From Sphingobacteriales bacterium 44-61 (GTDB lineage: Bacteria; Bacteroidota; Bacteroidia; Chitinophagales; Chitinophagaceae), in NCBI GenBank assembly GCA_001898405.1, contig MKTW01000010.1:356405-420404 (forward strand): DNA of 64,000 nucleotides, given 5' to 3'. A program made the position numbers and the translations under genes. How positions within the stretch are numbered: position 1 is the stretch's first letter; each line of letters begins with the position of its first letter. Positions 1 to 9,143 of this stretch are shown piece after piece. Below the pieces are notes generated by a model. That model was not told the DNA's origin. It worked only from the letters and a program-made list of their open reading frames with translations, and did no database searches.

Positions 1-291
1 TACCGGGTACTGATCGCCAATATGCCCACGATAGTTACAGAAAAAAGCTTTTCAGATATACCGGCCTATCCCAGTATCGCTAAAGATTATGAATACACGC
101 TGAATGCATTAAAAAAGCAATCATTCGATATCTGGCTTTCTTCACATGCCAGCCAGTTTGGACTTCATACTAAGCACAAGCCAGGTAATAAGTACGATCC
201 TGCTGCTTTCATAGACAAAAAGGGATATGATAGCATGATCAACGATTTGCAAACTGAGTTTCTCAAGAAAGTAAAAAACTCATCTTTATGA
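1..291 (+). CDS. Subclass B3 metallo-beta-lactamase, C-terminal fragment (5' truncated by window edge)
   Basis: The reading frame is open from base 1, and the first ATG at 22 is internal, so the gene begins outside the window. The visible ~96 residues resemble the C-terminus of subclass B3 metallo-beta-lactamases: an amphipathic helix (IAKDYEYTLNALKKQ), then IWLSSHASQFGLH, whose first His fits the last zinc ligand of B3 enzymes, then KHKPG and GYD. In the family these are periplasmic Zn-dependent hydrolases of beta-lactams. The zinc-binding HxHxDH motif lies outside the window, so activity cannot be judged. It converges on the esterase gene on the other strand with a 1-base gap and does not look functionally tied to the xylan locus. 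Confidence 0.75.
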   Translation, partial: YRVLIANMPTIVTEKSFSDIPAYPSIAKDYEYTLNALKKQSFDIWLSSHASQFGLHTKHKPGNKYDPAAFIDKKGYDSMINDLQTEFLKKVKNSSL

Positions 292-292
292 T

Positions 293-1837
293 TTATTTCC
301 CTGCTTTCTCATACTTCAATTCACGGTTAGCCCATGGAATGAAAAACTGGAAATTCGGCGCATCGGTATGTCCGCCGTTGTGTTGACGCCAGGCGAGTTC
401 CCCATCAAGTAAGCCCGTGAGCACAGCCGGCATTTTTTCAGTATGATAGTCATTACTTACACCCAGATCCTTTGCTCCCAGTAATTTGAATACGGTGCCT
501 GCAGCTACTGTTGCTTTATAGCTTCCCATCTGGTCGAGCCATTTGGCATCTCCTTTTTCAGGTATGCCATAGCTGATGAAGGTAGGTCTTGGAGCACAAA
601 GGGCGATAAGTTCGTGTGAATCTACGGGCAGATCACAGCCGGTCTTTTTTCCAAATGACGACTCTTCAGTTGCATACTTCAAATAATTACCGGCCATCCA
701 GTGATAACCTCCGCCACCTGCAAGGCTTTCGACCGCTTCACCAAATACACGTCTTTGCAAAGTGGCACCGCCTTTACCGGACGAACCGACCAGCACAACA
801 GCAAAGCGCTGATCAAAAGCCATTGTTACAAGCGCAGCTTTGCCATAACGTGATACGCCTTCAATACCTACTTTCTTTGCATCCACGAGTGTATCTGTTT
901 CCAGGTAGTCCAGTGCTCTTGAGGCGCCCCATCCCCAGGCTCTTAATGCTCCCCAGTCGTCTGGCTTGCGGGGTTGTCCTTTATTCACCAAACCAATGAT
1001 GCCCCGGGTGAGCCCTGCTCCATTATCGGCCTGTACACTGCCTGGCTCCAATGTGCAATAACCCCAGCCAGCAGCCAGCAGTTGCTCTGTTGGTGGAGAA
1101 TCTCCAGTAGGAGGTGGTGCAAAAAAATTAGGACCGGCAGCTCTTGTAATGGGGTTATAAGCAGGATAACGTTCAAAAATGGCTTTCATGTCAGGATTGT
1201 TTTTGATCATCATTTCCTTGAAAGCCATATTGATCTTTTCCAGGTCGGCAGGTGAAGGTTGTGCTGGCGCAGGCAGGGCAGGGAAGCCAAACATCATCAA
1301 TACAGGAACAGGGCCTTTTACATTCAATGGTAATACCAGCACCATATTGATATTTACATTGATCAAAGGATATTCGCTGTTATCGACACGGCCAACAAGC
1401 TGTTTCGCAATAACCGGTATGCGGCCCACAAATTCATAGTCGGTGACCTTTGTTGTCCAGGTTACTTTAGGTGTATTTTCCGGAACACGTCCATACATTT
1501 CTTTTTCAAAATCCTCTGCAATTTCAGGTCGGCGCAGTTTCCACCATTGCTCCGGTGTGGTGATCTTCTTCCCGCTCCTGGTCGTTAATGCATCTGGCAA
1601 CTGGGGGCAGGGATTGGCCAGTTGCTCATCTTCATTGGCATGATTGGGATCCGATTGATTACTGCTGGGGCCAGGCCTTAATTTTTTGATGCCTAACTGT
1701 TGCATTATATTAGCCCTGTCTTCCTGTGCAGAAAAATTGGAGAGCCGTGGATATCGGCTGCTGTCTATAACAGCCTGTTGCGCATTTCCGGCAAAAGCAA
1801 TACCTAATGCCAAAAGCAGTGCCCATTTATTTTTCAT
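293..1837 (-). CDS. CE15 glucuronoyl methylesterase-like protein
   Basis: This 514-residue protein has a signal peptide (hydrophobic residues 5-18, probable cleavage after AGNAQ). The alpha/beta-hydrolase core carries the CE15 nucleophile motif GVSRYGK (Ser329), an upstream GALRAWGWGASRALDYL helix and a C-terminal HNGGHTD with the probable catalytic His490. Family enzymes cleave the ester between 4-O-methylglucuronic acid of xylan and lignin alcohols, working in the periplasm or at the cell surface. It is the last gene of the minus-strand xylan operon, 23 bases after the acetylesterase. The family also contains members acting on other uronate esters, so the lignin-carbohydrate role is inferred from the xylan context. 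Confidence 0.85.
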   Translation of the reverse strand: MKNKWALLLALGIAFAGNAQQAVIDSSRYPRLSNFSAQEDRANIMQQLGIKKLRPGPSSNQSDPNHANEDEQLANPCPQLPDALTTRSGKKITTPEQWWKLRRPEIAEDFEKEMYGRVPENTPKVTWTTKVTDYEFVGRIPVIAKQLVGRVDNSEYPLINVNINMVLVLPLNVKGPVPVLMMFGFPALPAPAQPSPADLEKINMAFKEMMIKNNPDMKAIFERYPAYNPITRAAGPNFFAPPPTGDSPPTEQLLAAGWGYCTLEPGSVQADNGAGLTRGIIGLVNKGQPRKPDDWGALRAWGWGASRALDYLETDTLVDAKKVGIEGVSRYGKAALVTMAFDQRFAVVLVGSSGKGGATLQRRVFGEAVESLAGGGGYHWMAGNYLKYATEESSFGKKTGCDLPVDSHELIALCAPRPTFISYGIPEKGDAKWLDQMGSYKATVAAGTVFKLLGAKDLGVSNDYHTEKMPAVLTGLLDGELAWRQHNGGHTDAPNFQFFIPWANRELKYEKAGK

Positions 1838-1860
1838 ATAGCGGTTGTTGAATAGTCGCT

Positions 1861-3780
1861 TTAATTGTCTGTTCTGAAAGGAGAGGCCGGCAGTCCTTCT
1901 TTATTAAATAAATTAGGATCTAAAGGATTATCGGCCCATGCATAACGTACATACTTTGGATTGGCAACTGCATCATTCCATACCACTACCTTATTTCCTT
2001 CGATCTTTGCAGAAGCCCATACAAATTTTTTGTCTTCACCTGCAATGGCAAAGGATGATGGAGCTTCACTATCATTGGTCATTAACCCACTGCCTGTATT
2101 CGTGAAGCTGATAACGATCTTTTTCCCTTCGATAGCGGATGATTCATACAGCGGGCCTGAATAAACGAGATCTTCTTTATACGCCAGTTTTAATGCAGCG
2201 AGTGCAAGCCGTTCTCCCACATCTTTTTTATTGTCCGGGTGAATATCATTCCATTCGCCAAGATCAATAGCGACAGCCATACCGGTGTTGGGAACAGCCA
2301 GTGATTTTAATTGGGATTCCCTTAATCCTGCCCAATTGCTTTCTGAAGGCAGGTAATTGTATTCCATAAAGCCGGGAAGCTGTACAAACAGGAAAGGGAG
2401 TGTGCCCTGTTGCCATTTGTTGCGCCAATCATTGATCAGTGCAGCCATAAGTTTTTCATATTGCCTGGGCTGCCAGGTATCGGCTTCACCCTGGTACCAG
2501 CAAAATCCTTTTATTGTATAGTTGATCTCAGGCGCTACCATTGCGTTGTATAAAGCAGCCGGCTGATTTTGTGCACTGATGCCGCCAGGCCCACCACCAC
2601 TTACCGGAGGAAAAACGACACCTACTTTATATTCCCAGTAACCTTTCAGGTCAATGGTATCAGCTCCTGAGAAAATGCAATAAGGTTTATCGGGTACAAA
2701 GCCTCCTTTACCATTCGTGTTGGTAACGCGAACAACAAAAATGTTTTTACCGGCTTTCAGCAGGTCTGAGGGGACATTGTACCTGCGCTGTGGATATTGA
2801 TAGGTGGTATTACCGACCTGTTTTCCATTAATATATAACTCGTCGGCATCTACAATCCTTCCCAGGAAAACTTTAGCCGGCTTGCCGGCCATAGAGGCAG
2901 GGATGGTTATTTCTCTTCTGTACCAAACCACACCGTTCAGATCTCTGATGCCCTGATCTTCCCAATAGCCGGGAACATTGATCATGCGCCAGCCTTTGGG
3001 TGTATAAGCAGGGTCATACCATTTAGGAGAGGCCGCCATACCTGCATCAACAGGGGTTGGCGGCCTGTTGCCTGTTGGTCTCCGGTTAAAACTATTGATA
3101 TAAGCCGTGTCTTTATTTTTTCCGATCGTTGTTAATAGTGCCGGAAAATCTTTCAACCCCTGCTCACTCGTCCATGCCTGGATAGGTGTGCCACCAACAC
3201 TGGCATTGATAATACCAACAGGCACTTTATATTTTTCATAGATCTTTTTTGCAAAAAAATAAGCGACTGCAGAAAATGGCCTTACCTCTTCACCCACTGC
3301 CGGTTTCCAGTTGCCGGTTGGCAGGTCAGATTGAGGCCCCTGAAGACTGGTCAGGGTCGGTATCCAGAATTGCCTGATCTGCGGATAGTTTGCTTCTGCA
3401 ATTTCCCTGGCATAGGTGACATCATGAATATTCATCTGATGGACCATGTTTGACTGGCCACTGCAAAACCATACATCCCCAAAAAGAATTTCACGTAAAG
3501 TGACCTTATTGCTTGCGATGATATCCATTGTGTAAGGGCCGCCAGCTTTAGTGGGAGGTAATTGCAACTTCCAGTTGCCGCCTTTATCTGCTGTAGTTTT
3601 ATATGCTTTGCCATTGAAGCGGACACTCACTTTTTCATTGGGAGATGCCCATCCCCAAAGATTTATTTTTTCATCCCTTTGCAGGATCATGCTGTCGCGT
3701 ATCAGCTGCGGAAGTTTTACCTGGGCAGAAGAATTCAGTGTAATGAACAGGGTCAGTGATATGGTGATCAGCTTTTTCAT
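1861..3780 (-). CDS. SASA-family (sialate O-acetylesterase-like) carbohydrate acetylesterase
   Basis: A 639-residue exported protein (signal peptide to about SSAQ, residue 20). It shows the SGNH-type motifs of the SASA/DUF303 family: CSGQSNM with nucleophile Ser110, VGGTPIQAW near 195-203, WYQGEAD at 428-434, and DIHPDNK supplying Asp512 and His514. A beta-sandwich insert at about 262-385 (GWRMINVPGYW ... WYRREITIP) resembles GH2 N-terminal domains, as in many Bacteroidota members. The family was named for sialic acid acetylesterases, but in a xylan locus deacetylation of xylan or xylo-oligosaccharides is the better guess. It lies 7 bases after the GH3 gene, within the same operon. Confidence 0.82.
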   Translation of the reverse strand: MKKLITISLTLFITLNSSAQVKLPQLIRDSMILQRDEKINLWGWASPNEKVSVRFNGKAYKTTADKGGNWKLQLPPTKAGGPYTMDIIASNKVTLREILFGDVWFCSGQSNMVHQMNIHDVTYAREIAEANYPQIRQFWIPTLTSLQGPQSDLPTGNWKPAVGEEVRPFSAVAYFFAKKIYEKYKVPVGIINASVGGTPIQAWTSEQGLKDFPALLTTIGKNKDTAYINSFNRRPTGNRPPTPVDAGMAASPKWYDPAYTPKGWRMINVPGYWEDQGIRDLNGVVWYRREITIPASMAGKPAKVFLGRIVDADELYINGKQVGNTTYQYPQRRYNVPSDLLKAGKNIFVVRVTNTNGKGGFVPDKPYCIFSGADTIDLKGYWEYKVGVVFPPVSGGGPGGISAQNQPAALYNAMVAPEINYTIKGFCWYQGEADTWQPRQYEKLMAALINDWRNKWQQGTLPFLFVQLPGFMEYNYLPSESNWAGLRESQLKSLAVPNTGMAVAIDLGEWNDIHPDNKKDVGERLALAALKLAYKEDLVYSGPLYESSAIEGKKIVISFTNTGSGLMTNDSEAPSSFAIAGEDKKFVWASAKIEGNKVVVWNDAVANPKYVRYAWADNPLDPNLFNKEGLPASPFRTDN

Positions 3781-3787
3781 ACCGGGA

Positions 3788-6406
3788 TTATTGAATAGAG
3801 ATGAGTTGTGTGATCACATTGCTCGTTGTTTTATTGCTTACACCTGGTTGTCCGCCCCCCAGGCTGATACTAACCTTGCCTTTTGGCTGGTATAGCTGAC
3901 CATTGGTTTCATCAATAAGAGATAAGTCTTCCACACTAAGTGTAAAATGAACAAGTTTGGTTTCACCAGCTTTCAATGAAATGCGTTGAAAACCTTTAAG
4001 CGCACGCAGTGGGGCTTTCCCATTCGCCCCGGGATGTGATACATAGAGCTGTGTCACTTCTTCGCCATCACGTTTACCCGTATTGGTCAGCTTAACAGTC
4101 AGCTTTATTGGCTGACCGGCTTTTGCAGAAGCAGGTGCAGTAAGCTGGTCATAGCGAAAACTGGTGTAGCTTAAACCATAACCAAAAGGGAAGAGGGGCT
4201 GACCATTAAAATAACGGTAAGTTCTTCCGTTCATGGAATAATCACTGAAACCCGGAAGATCTTCATCCCCTTTATAGAACGTTACAGGCAGTCGGCCTGC
4301 AGGATTGTAATCGCCAAAGAGAACATCAGCTACTGCTGTGCCGGCACTTTGTCCGCCATACCAGGCATTCACAATAGCAGGAATATTCTCTGCTTCCCAG
4401 GGAATGGCAATGGCGCTACCGGTCATCATTACAAATACAACAGGCTTGCCGGTTGTTTTCAATGCCTTCAGTAATTTGGTTTGAACAGCCGGGAGCATGA
4501 TAGATGTTCTGTCGCCTCCGCTGAATCCAGGCACGGCCACTGGCATTTCTTCACCTTCCAGTTGAGGGGAAATACCACCTGCAAAAACGATCGCATCAAC
4601 CTGCCTGAGACGATTGCCCAAAGCTTCAAAATCTGTTTGTATAAAATGACCTGTCCGTAATGCCACGTTTGCATTGTCATCGCCCTGCCAGTATTCCAAT
4701 ACGATATTATAGACAGCATCTTTTTTTGTCTCAAGCTTATAGGTTTTAGCCCCCCAGCGATTCCTAAGCCAGGCATTGACTACCTCCTTATCATTTACAA
4801 ATAATCTGTAACCATCATCAGCTTCCACTTCAAGATCGATACTGCCTGTTTCTTTTGCAGCGAAGCGGGTAGTGTAACGGGCAGAAAAATTCGTAGCTGT
4901 TACATTATTACCGATGATATCGCCGCGCTGCCATGAATGATCAATATTTTTTTCTGTTCTGACGAGGAAGGGTTGATCTTTTAATTCACGGTTGTTGTAA
5001 TACTCCGCCTTAACACCTTGCTGACCATCCCAACTGAACTGATTTTGCAGGTCAACGTATTGAAGTAAAGTGTCGTTGGCAAAATTGACAGTCTTTTCAT
5101 AGATCACTTCCACATTGTTGCCCAGTTTCTTCTTTATTCCTTCAAGTATAGTGGTAATATGCGAAGGAGTGCCATTATAATTGCCTAATACCGAGATGCG
5201 GTTATCTGCATTTGGGCCAAGCACTGCGATCTTCCGGATAGTTTTATTTAATGGAAGGGTGTTGTTTTCGTTTCTTAAAAGCACGATGGATTGTTGCGCC
5301 ATTTTTAATGCATGCTGCTGGTGTGGCACACTTTCCAGCACACTAGCCGGCGTCTGTGCATATTTTACCATTGAAACGGGATCGAACATACCTAACCGGT
5401 AACGGATCGTGAATAACCGTTTTAATGAGGTGTTAAGATATTCTTCTTTGATCAATCCTTTTTTTACTGACTCTACCAGCGTTTGGTATACAGCTTGCCC
5501 GCATTCCACATCTGTTCCATGCACTACTGCATCTATAGCAGAACTTGTAGCATCAGGATGGGTTTTATGATAACGGAAAAAATCGTCGATTGCCCAACAA
5601 TCTGAAGTAACATAGCCTGTGAATTTCCATTGTTCCCGCAGGATATCGTTCATCAGCAGATCATTGCCGCAGCAGGGTTGTGTGTTCACTGCATTATAGG
5701 CACACATTACGCCGGCAACATGGGCATCAACCACCAGTTCTTTAAAAGCAGGCAGATATGTATCCCAGAGGTCATAGGTGGTAGGATTGAAATTATCGGA
5801 ATGGCGGCTTGGCTCTGGCCCGCTATGTACGGCGAAATGCTTGGCGCAGGCTGCTGCTTTCAGGTATTTAGGATCTTCGCCCTGCAAGCCACGCACAAAT
5901 GAACGACCGAGCATGGCTGTCAAAAATGGATCTTCTCCATACGTTTCCTGACCCCGGCCCCAACGGGGATCGCGGAAGATATTGATATTAGGCGTCCAGT
6001 AAGTAAGCCCTACATAGCGTTCACTGGTACGTCCGAGTTCGATAGCTTTATTATGGATGGCCCTTCCTTCCAGCGCAGAATAGTCGGCCATGCGATACAA
6101 TGAATTGGTGTCCCAGGTGGCGGCCATGGCAATAGCCTGGGGGAAGACGGTAGTGCGGAAAGGCGTTCTTGCCACACCATGCAGCACTTCATTCCACCAA
6201 TCATAAGCAGGAATGCCCAGCCGCGGAATAGCAGGAGTGGCATTCAGCATCTGTGCTACTTTTTCTTCCAGCGTTAACCGGCTTACAACATCATTAACGC
6301 GTTGTTCAACAGGCAGGCTGGTATTCCACATGGGGTACGACTTATATTCCTGTGCCCATGTATTGGCAGTAGTAAGCAATAAGGCAAAGCCGATAAGTTT
6401 GCGCAT
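3788..6406 (-). CDS. GH3 glycoside hydrolase with PA14 insert (beta-xylosidase/beta-glucosidase type)
   Basis: The start is set at the ATG at 6406, because the 13 residues upstream in frame are polar and the signal peptide MRKLIGFALLLTTANTWAQ begins there, 19 bases after the GH43 stop. The 872-residue protein has the GH3 TIM barrel with WTPNINIFRDPRWGRGQETYGEDP and nucleophile Asp269 in GYVTSDCWAIDD. A PA14 domain at about 457-590 interrupts the second domain. The SPQLEGEEM stretch near 614-621 probably carries the acid/base Glu, and a fibronectin-III-like domain ends the protein. Expected role: removal of xylose (or glucose) from oligosaccharide non-reducing ends in the periplasm. Substrate is inferred from the neighbours. 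Confidence 0.88.
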   Translation of the reverse strand: MRKLIGFALLLTTANTWAQEYKSYPMWNTSLPVEQRVNDVVSRLTLEEKVAQMLNATPAIPRLGIPAYDWWNEVLHGVARTPFRTTVFPQAIAMAATWDTNSLYRMADYSALEGRAIHNKAIELGRTSERYVGLTYWTPNINIFRDPRWGRGQETYGEDPFLTAMLGRSFVRGLQGEDPKYLKAAACAKHFAVHSGPEPSRHSDNFNPTTYDLWDTYLPAFKELVVDAHVAGVMCAYNAVNTQPCCGNDLLMNDILREQWKFTGYVTSDCWAIDDFFRYHKTHPDATSSAIDAVVHGTDVECGQAVYQTLVESVKKGLIKEEYLNTSLKRLFTIRYRLGMFDPVSMVKYAQTPASVLESVPHQQHALKMAQQSIVLLRNENNTLPLNKTIRKIAVLGPNADNRISVLGNYNGTPSHITTILEGIKKKLGNNVEVIYEKTVNFANDTLLQYVDLQNQFSWDGQQGVKAEYYNNRELKDQPFLVRTEKNIDHSWQRGDIIGNNVTATNFSARYTTRFAAKETGSIDLEVEADDGYRLFVNDKEVVNAWLRNRWGAKTYKLETKKDAVYNIVLEYWQGDDNANVALRTGHFIQTDFEALGNRLRQVDAIVFAGGISPQLEGEEMPVAVPGFSGGDRTSIMLPAVQTKLLKALKTTGKPVVFVMMTGSAIAIPWEAENIPAIVNAWYGGQSAGTAVADVLFGDYNPAGRLPVTFYKGDEDLPGFSDYSMNGRTYRYFNGQPLFPFGYGLSYTSFRYDQLTAPASAKAGQPIKLTVKLTNTGKRDGEEVTQLYVSHPGANGKAPLRALKGFQRISLKAGETKLVHFTLSVEDLSLIDETNGQLYQPKGKVSISLGGGQPGVSNKTTSNVITQLISIQ

Positions 6407-6425
6407 ACACTTTTTTTTAGCGGAT

Positions 6426-8072
6426 TTATTGATAGATGGTATCATTATTCTTTATCTCAAACCAATCATACGAAGCTGTGTTAACAGCCGGTTTTCCTTC
6501 CGAAGTGGCATACATGGCATACACACAACCAACAAACCCTCCAGCTGTTTTAGTACTTAAGTATCTTGCATCCGCATCACCCTGCAAAAGCTTCCACTTG
6601 TTTTTTTGAGTGCCGTAATAAAAGGAGTATTTATCACCGTTCGCTTCTATCTTAAAAAAGATATCCTTCCCGGGTTGATCAAGTGTTTCACTGATTATCA
6701 GTTCAGCTCCTTTGTATAAAGCTACGATCTGCTTATTATCCTGCATGGTTTTGCACAGGAAATAATAAGTCTTTTCATTCTGGAAAAGCAATAAACCTGC
6801 TTTTTCATTTTCAGCTTTGGGGTTAAAGTGCAGGCTGCTGGCTGCATAGCCTTTGAGATGGGGCTGGCTGAAACCTACAAATGAAGGGTTGTTTTTATCC
6901 GCAACAGTTTCCGGCCGCAATTTCAATGTTAATGATCCTGGCTTTGCCAGCAGGTCATACCACTGATCATGTACCGTTCTGAGAAAGCGATAGCGGATAT
7001 TCAGTTTTTTATTATTGAACTCATCACGGAATACATAGTTGCCGTTAAATGGTTCTCTTTGTTTATCTGCAATGGCATTGATAGGGTAGGTGTATTTTAC
7101 TTCTTCGCCACCGAGATCAAATTCCGGCCAGCCGTCATTCCATACAACGGGAGCCATAAAAGTTTCTCTTCCTGTATTGTAGTAATCACCTTCATAAGGC
7201 CTGCAGGCAAGGAATATGCCCCACCATTTTCCGTCTTTCGCCTGCACGAGATCTGCGTGGCCTGCAGTGGTGACCGGGTCTTTCCGGTTGGGATCAAGCT
7301 GCCTTTGCGTGAGGATGGGATTCTTTTCGTACGAAACAAAAGGGCCTTCAGGCGACTTGCTTCTGAACACAACTTCTGAATGATTATAGCCTGTTCCTCC
7401 TTCTGCACAGATCAGGTAGTACCATCCGTCTTTTTTGATCAAATGCGGCCCTTCGATCCATACGGGTTTTTTAGCCATATCTGTGCCCCCGTTCACCAGC
7501 AATTTTTCTTCGCCAATCACTTTCAGGTTTTCTGCATCAAACTCAAACATGCGGATGGTACGATGCCCATCATGCAGGGAGATATTACCGGGAGGAATGC
7601 TGTTGAAAACAATATATGCTTTCCCATTATCATCGAAAAAAAGGGAAGGGTCTATGCCATTCACTTGTGGTAATCGCACTGGTTTGCTCCAGGGGCCTTT
7701 GGGATCTTTGGCCGTGATAACAAAATTGCCCAGCTTGCTTACCTCGGTGCATACAATATAAAAAACACCATTGTGATAGCTGATAGCTGGAGCAAATAAT
7801 CCTCTTGAAACGCCTGCTCCTTCTAACTCCAACTGGTCAGGACGGTCCATTGCATAGCCGATCTGTTTCCAGTTCAGAAGATCTTTACTATGAAAAAGCG
7901 GTAATCCCGGATAATACGCAAACGAAGAATTGACGATATAATAATCATCACCGGCGCGGCAGATACTCGGATCAGGATAAAAGCCGGCCAGTATCGGGTT
8001 TTTGAATGACTGGGTGATGCCGGTCAACAGGGAAAAACTAAAGAAGCCAAGAGCAAGAATTCTTTTGAACAT
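6426..8072 (-). CDS. GH43 family beta-xylosidase/alpha-L-arabinofuranosidase, secreted, with C-terminal beta-sandwich
   Basis: A 548-residue protein with a signal peptide (MFKRILALGFFSFSLLTGIT). The five-bladed propeller carries the GH43 triad: Asp34 in FYPDPSICR (base), Asp141 in GIDPSLFF (pKa modulator) and Glu207 in WIEGPHL (acid). Residues from about 330 form a DUF1349-like beta-sandwich (DEFNNKKLNIRYRFLR). Family members remove xylose or arabinose from arabinoxylan and xylo-oligosaccharides; the sequence alone does not decide between them. It sits 12 bases after the second GH43 gene in the operon. Confidence 0.87.
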   Translation of the reverse strand: MFKRILALGFFSFSLLTGITQSFKNPILAGFYPDPSICRAGDDYYIVNSSFAYYPGLPLFHSKDLLNWKQIGYAMDRPDQLELEGAGVSRGLFAPAISYHNGVFYIVCTEVSKLGNFVITAKDPKGPWSKPVRLPQVNGIDPSLFFDDNGKAYIVFNSIPPGNISLHDGHRTIRMFEFDAENLKVIGEEKLLVNGGTDMAKKPVWIEGPHLIKKDGWYYLICAEGGTGYNHSEVVFRSKSPEGPFVSYEKNPILTQRQLDPNRKDPVTTAGHADLVQAKDGKWWGIFLACRPYEGDYYNTGRETFMAPVVWNDGWPEFDLGGEEVKYTYPINAIADKQREPFNGNYVFRDEFNNKKLNIRYRFLRTVHDQWYDLLAKPGSLTLKLRPETVADKNNPSFVGFSQPHLKGYAASSLHFNPKAENEKAGLLLFQNEKTYYFLCKTMQDNKQIVALYKGAELIISETLDQPGKDIFFKIEANGDKYSFYYGTQKNKWKLLQGDADARYLSTKTAGGFVGCVYAMYATSEGKPAVNTASYDWFEIKNNDTIYQ

Positions 8073-8084
8073 TATTGATCAGCT

Positions 8085-9116
8085 TTATTTGAGATAAGGA
8101 TCTATTGTTTGAATATGCCCGTGTTCATCATGGACCAGTTCAGTTACTTTGACAGATCTCAGATGGGTCACTCCTTTTGATAAACTTGAATCGTGGTAAA
8201 ACAAATACCATTTACCCCAGAACTGGCAAATGGAGTGATGGGAGGTCCAGCCAACAACTGGATTGAGTATTCTTCCGCCATATTTGAAAGGTCCGTAAGG
8301 AGTATCACCGATGCCATAGCAAAGAAAATGTGTGTCGCCTGTGGAATAGGAGAAATAGTATTTGCCATTATGCTTATGCATCCAACTGGCTTCAAAAAAC
8401 CTTCTGTCATTGTCGCCGGCAAGTAAAGGGTTGCCGCTCTCGTCTGTGATCACCACATCTTTTGGCGCTTCAGCAAATTCAAGCAGGTCGTCGGTCAGCC
8501 GCGCTATTTTGCCACACAGAGCCGGTTCATCATTTTCCGGCAGATACATCAGCGGCCCTTCCCCGTCTTTATATTCGCCGGTCCTCCAGCGTTGAAGCTG
8601 ACCACCCCAGATACCGCCAAAATACATGTAGTAATGCCCATCATCATCTTTGAAAACAGCAGGGTCGATGGAGAAACTTTCTTTAATAGGTTCGGGTTGT
8701 GGTATAAAAGGCCCTGTGGGAGATGAACTGGTGGCTACACCAATCCGGAAGATGCCATCATGCGCTTTTGCAGGGAAGAAAAGATAATAAGTCCCGTCTT
8801 TTTCTGCAGCATCGGGTGCCCACATTTGTTTATCAGCCCAGGGTACCTCTTTTACATGAAGGGCCACACCATTATCAACAGCGTTACTGCTGGGAGAGTC
8901 CATCGATATTACATGATAATCTTCCATGGCGAAATGGCTTCCCAGGTCATCAAAAGGAATATTTGATTCAACGTCGTGCGATGGATAAATATAGATCCTT
9001 CCATTAAATACATGGGCGGATGGATCGGCTGTATAAATATGCGATACGATCGGTTGAGAAACAGCTCTTCTATTCAAATCATCAAAATCAATATGATCAA
9101 TGCTTTCTTCTGGCAT
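8085..9116 (-). CDS. GH43 family glycosidase without signal peptide (probably cytoplasmic)
   Basis: A 343-residue single-domain propeller. The GH43 triad is visible as Asp31 (YTADPSAHVF), Asp151 (SIDPAVF) and Glu242 (FFEASWMHKH). It resembles the GH43_1-like group of beta-xylosidases/arabinofuranosidases. The N-terminus (MPEESIDHIDFDD) is acidic with no hydrophobic stretch, so export is not supported. It follows the GPH symporter gene by 27 bases, which suggests hydrolysis inside the cell of short xylo-oligosaccharides imported by that symporter. Family is clear; specificity and location are inference. Confidence 0.85.
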   Translation of the reverse strand: MPEESIDHIDFDDLNRRAVSQPIVSHIYTADPSAHVFNGRIYIYPSHDVESNIPFDDLGSHFAMEDYHVISMDSPSSNAVDNGVALHVKEVPWADKQMWAPDAAEKDGTYYLFFPAKAHDGIFRIGVATSSSPTGPFIPQPEPIKESFSIDPAVFKDDDGHYYMYFGGIWGGQLQRWRTGEYKDGEGPLMYLPENDEPALCGKIARLTDDLLEFAEAPKDVVITDESGNPLLAGDNDRRFFEASWMHKHNGKYYFSYSTGDTHFLCYGIGDTPYGPFKYGGRILNPVVGWTSHHSICQFWGKWYLFYHDSSLSKGVTHLRSVKVTELVHDEHGHIQTIDPYLK

Positions 9117-9143
9117 AAAATAGTTGTATGTGTTTTTTTTGAA

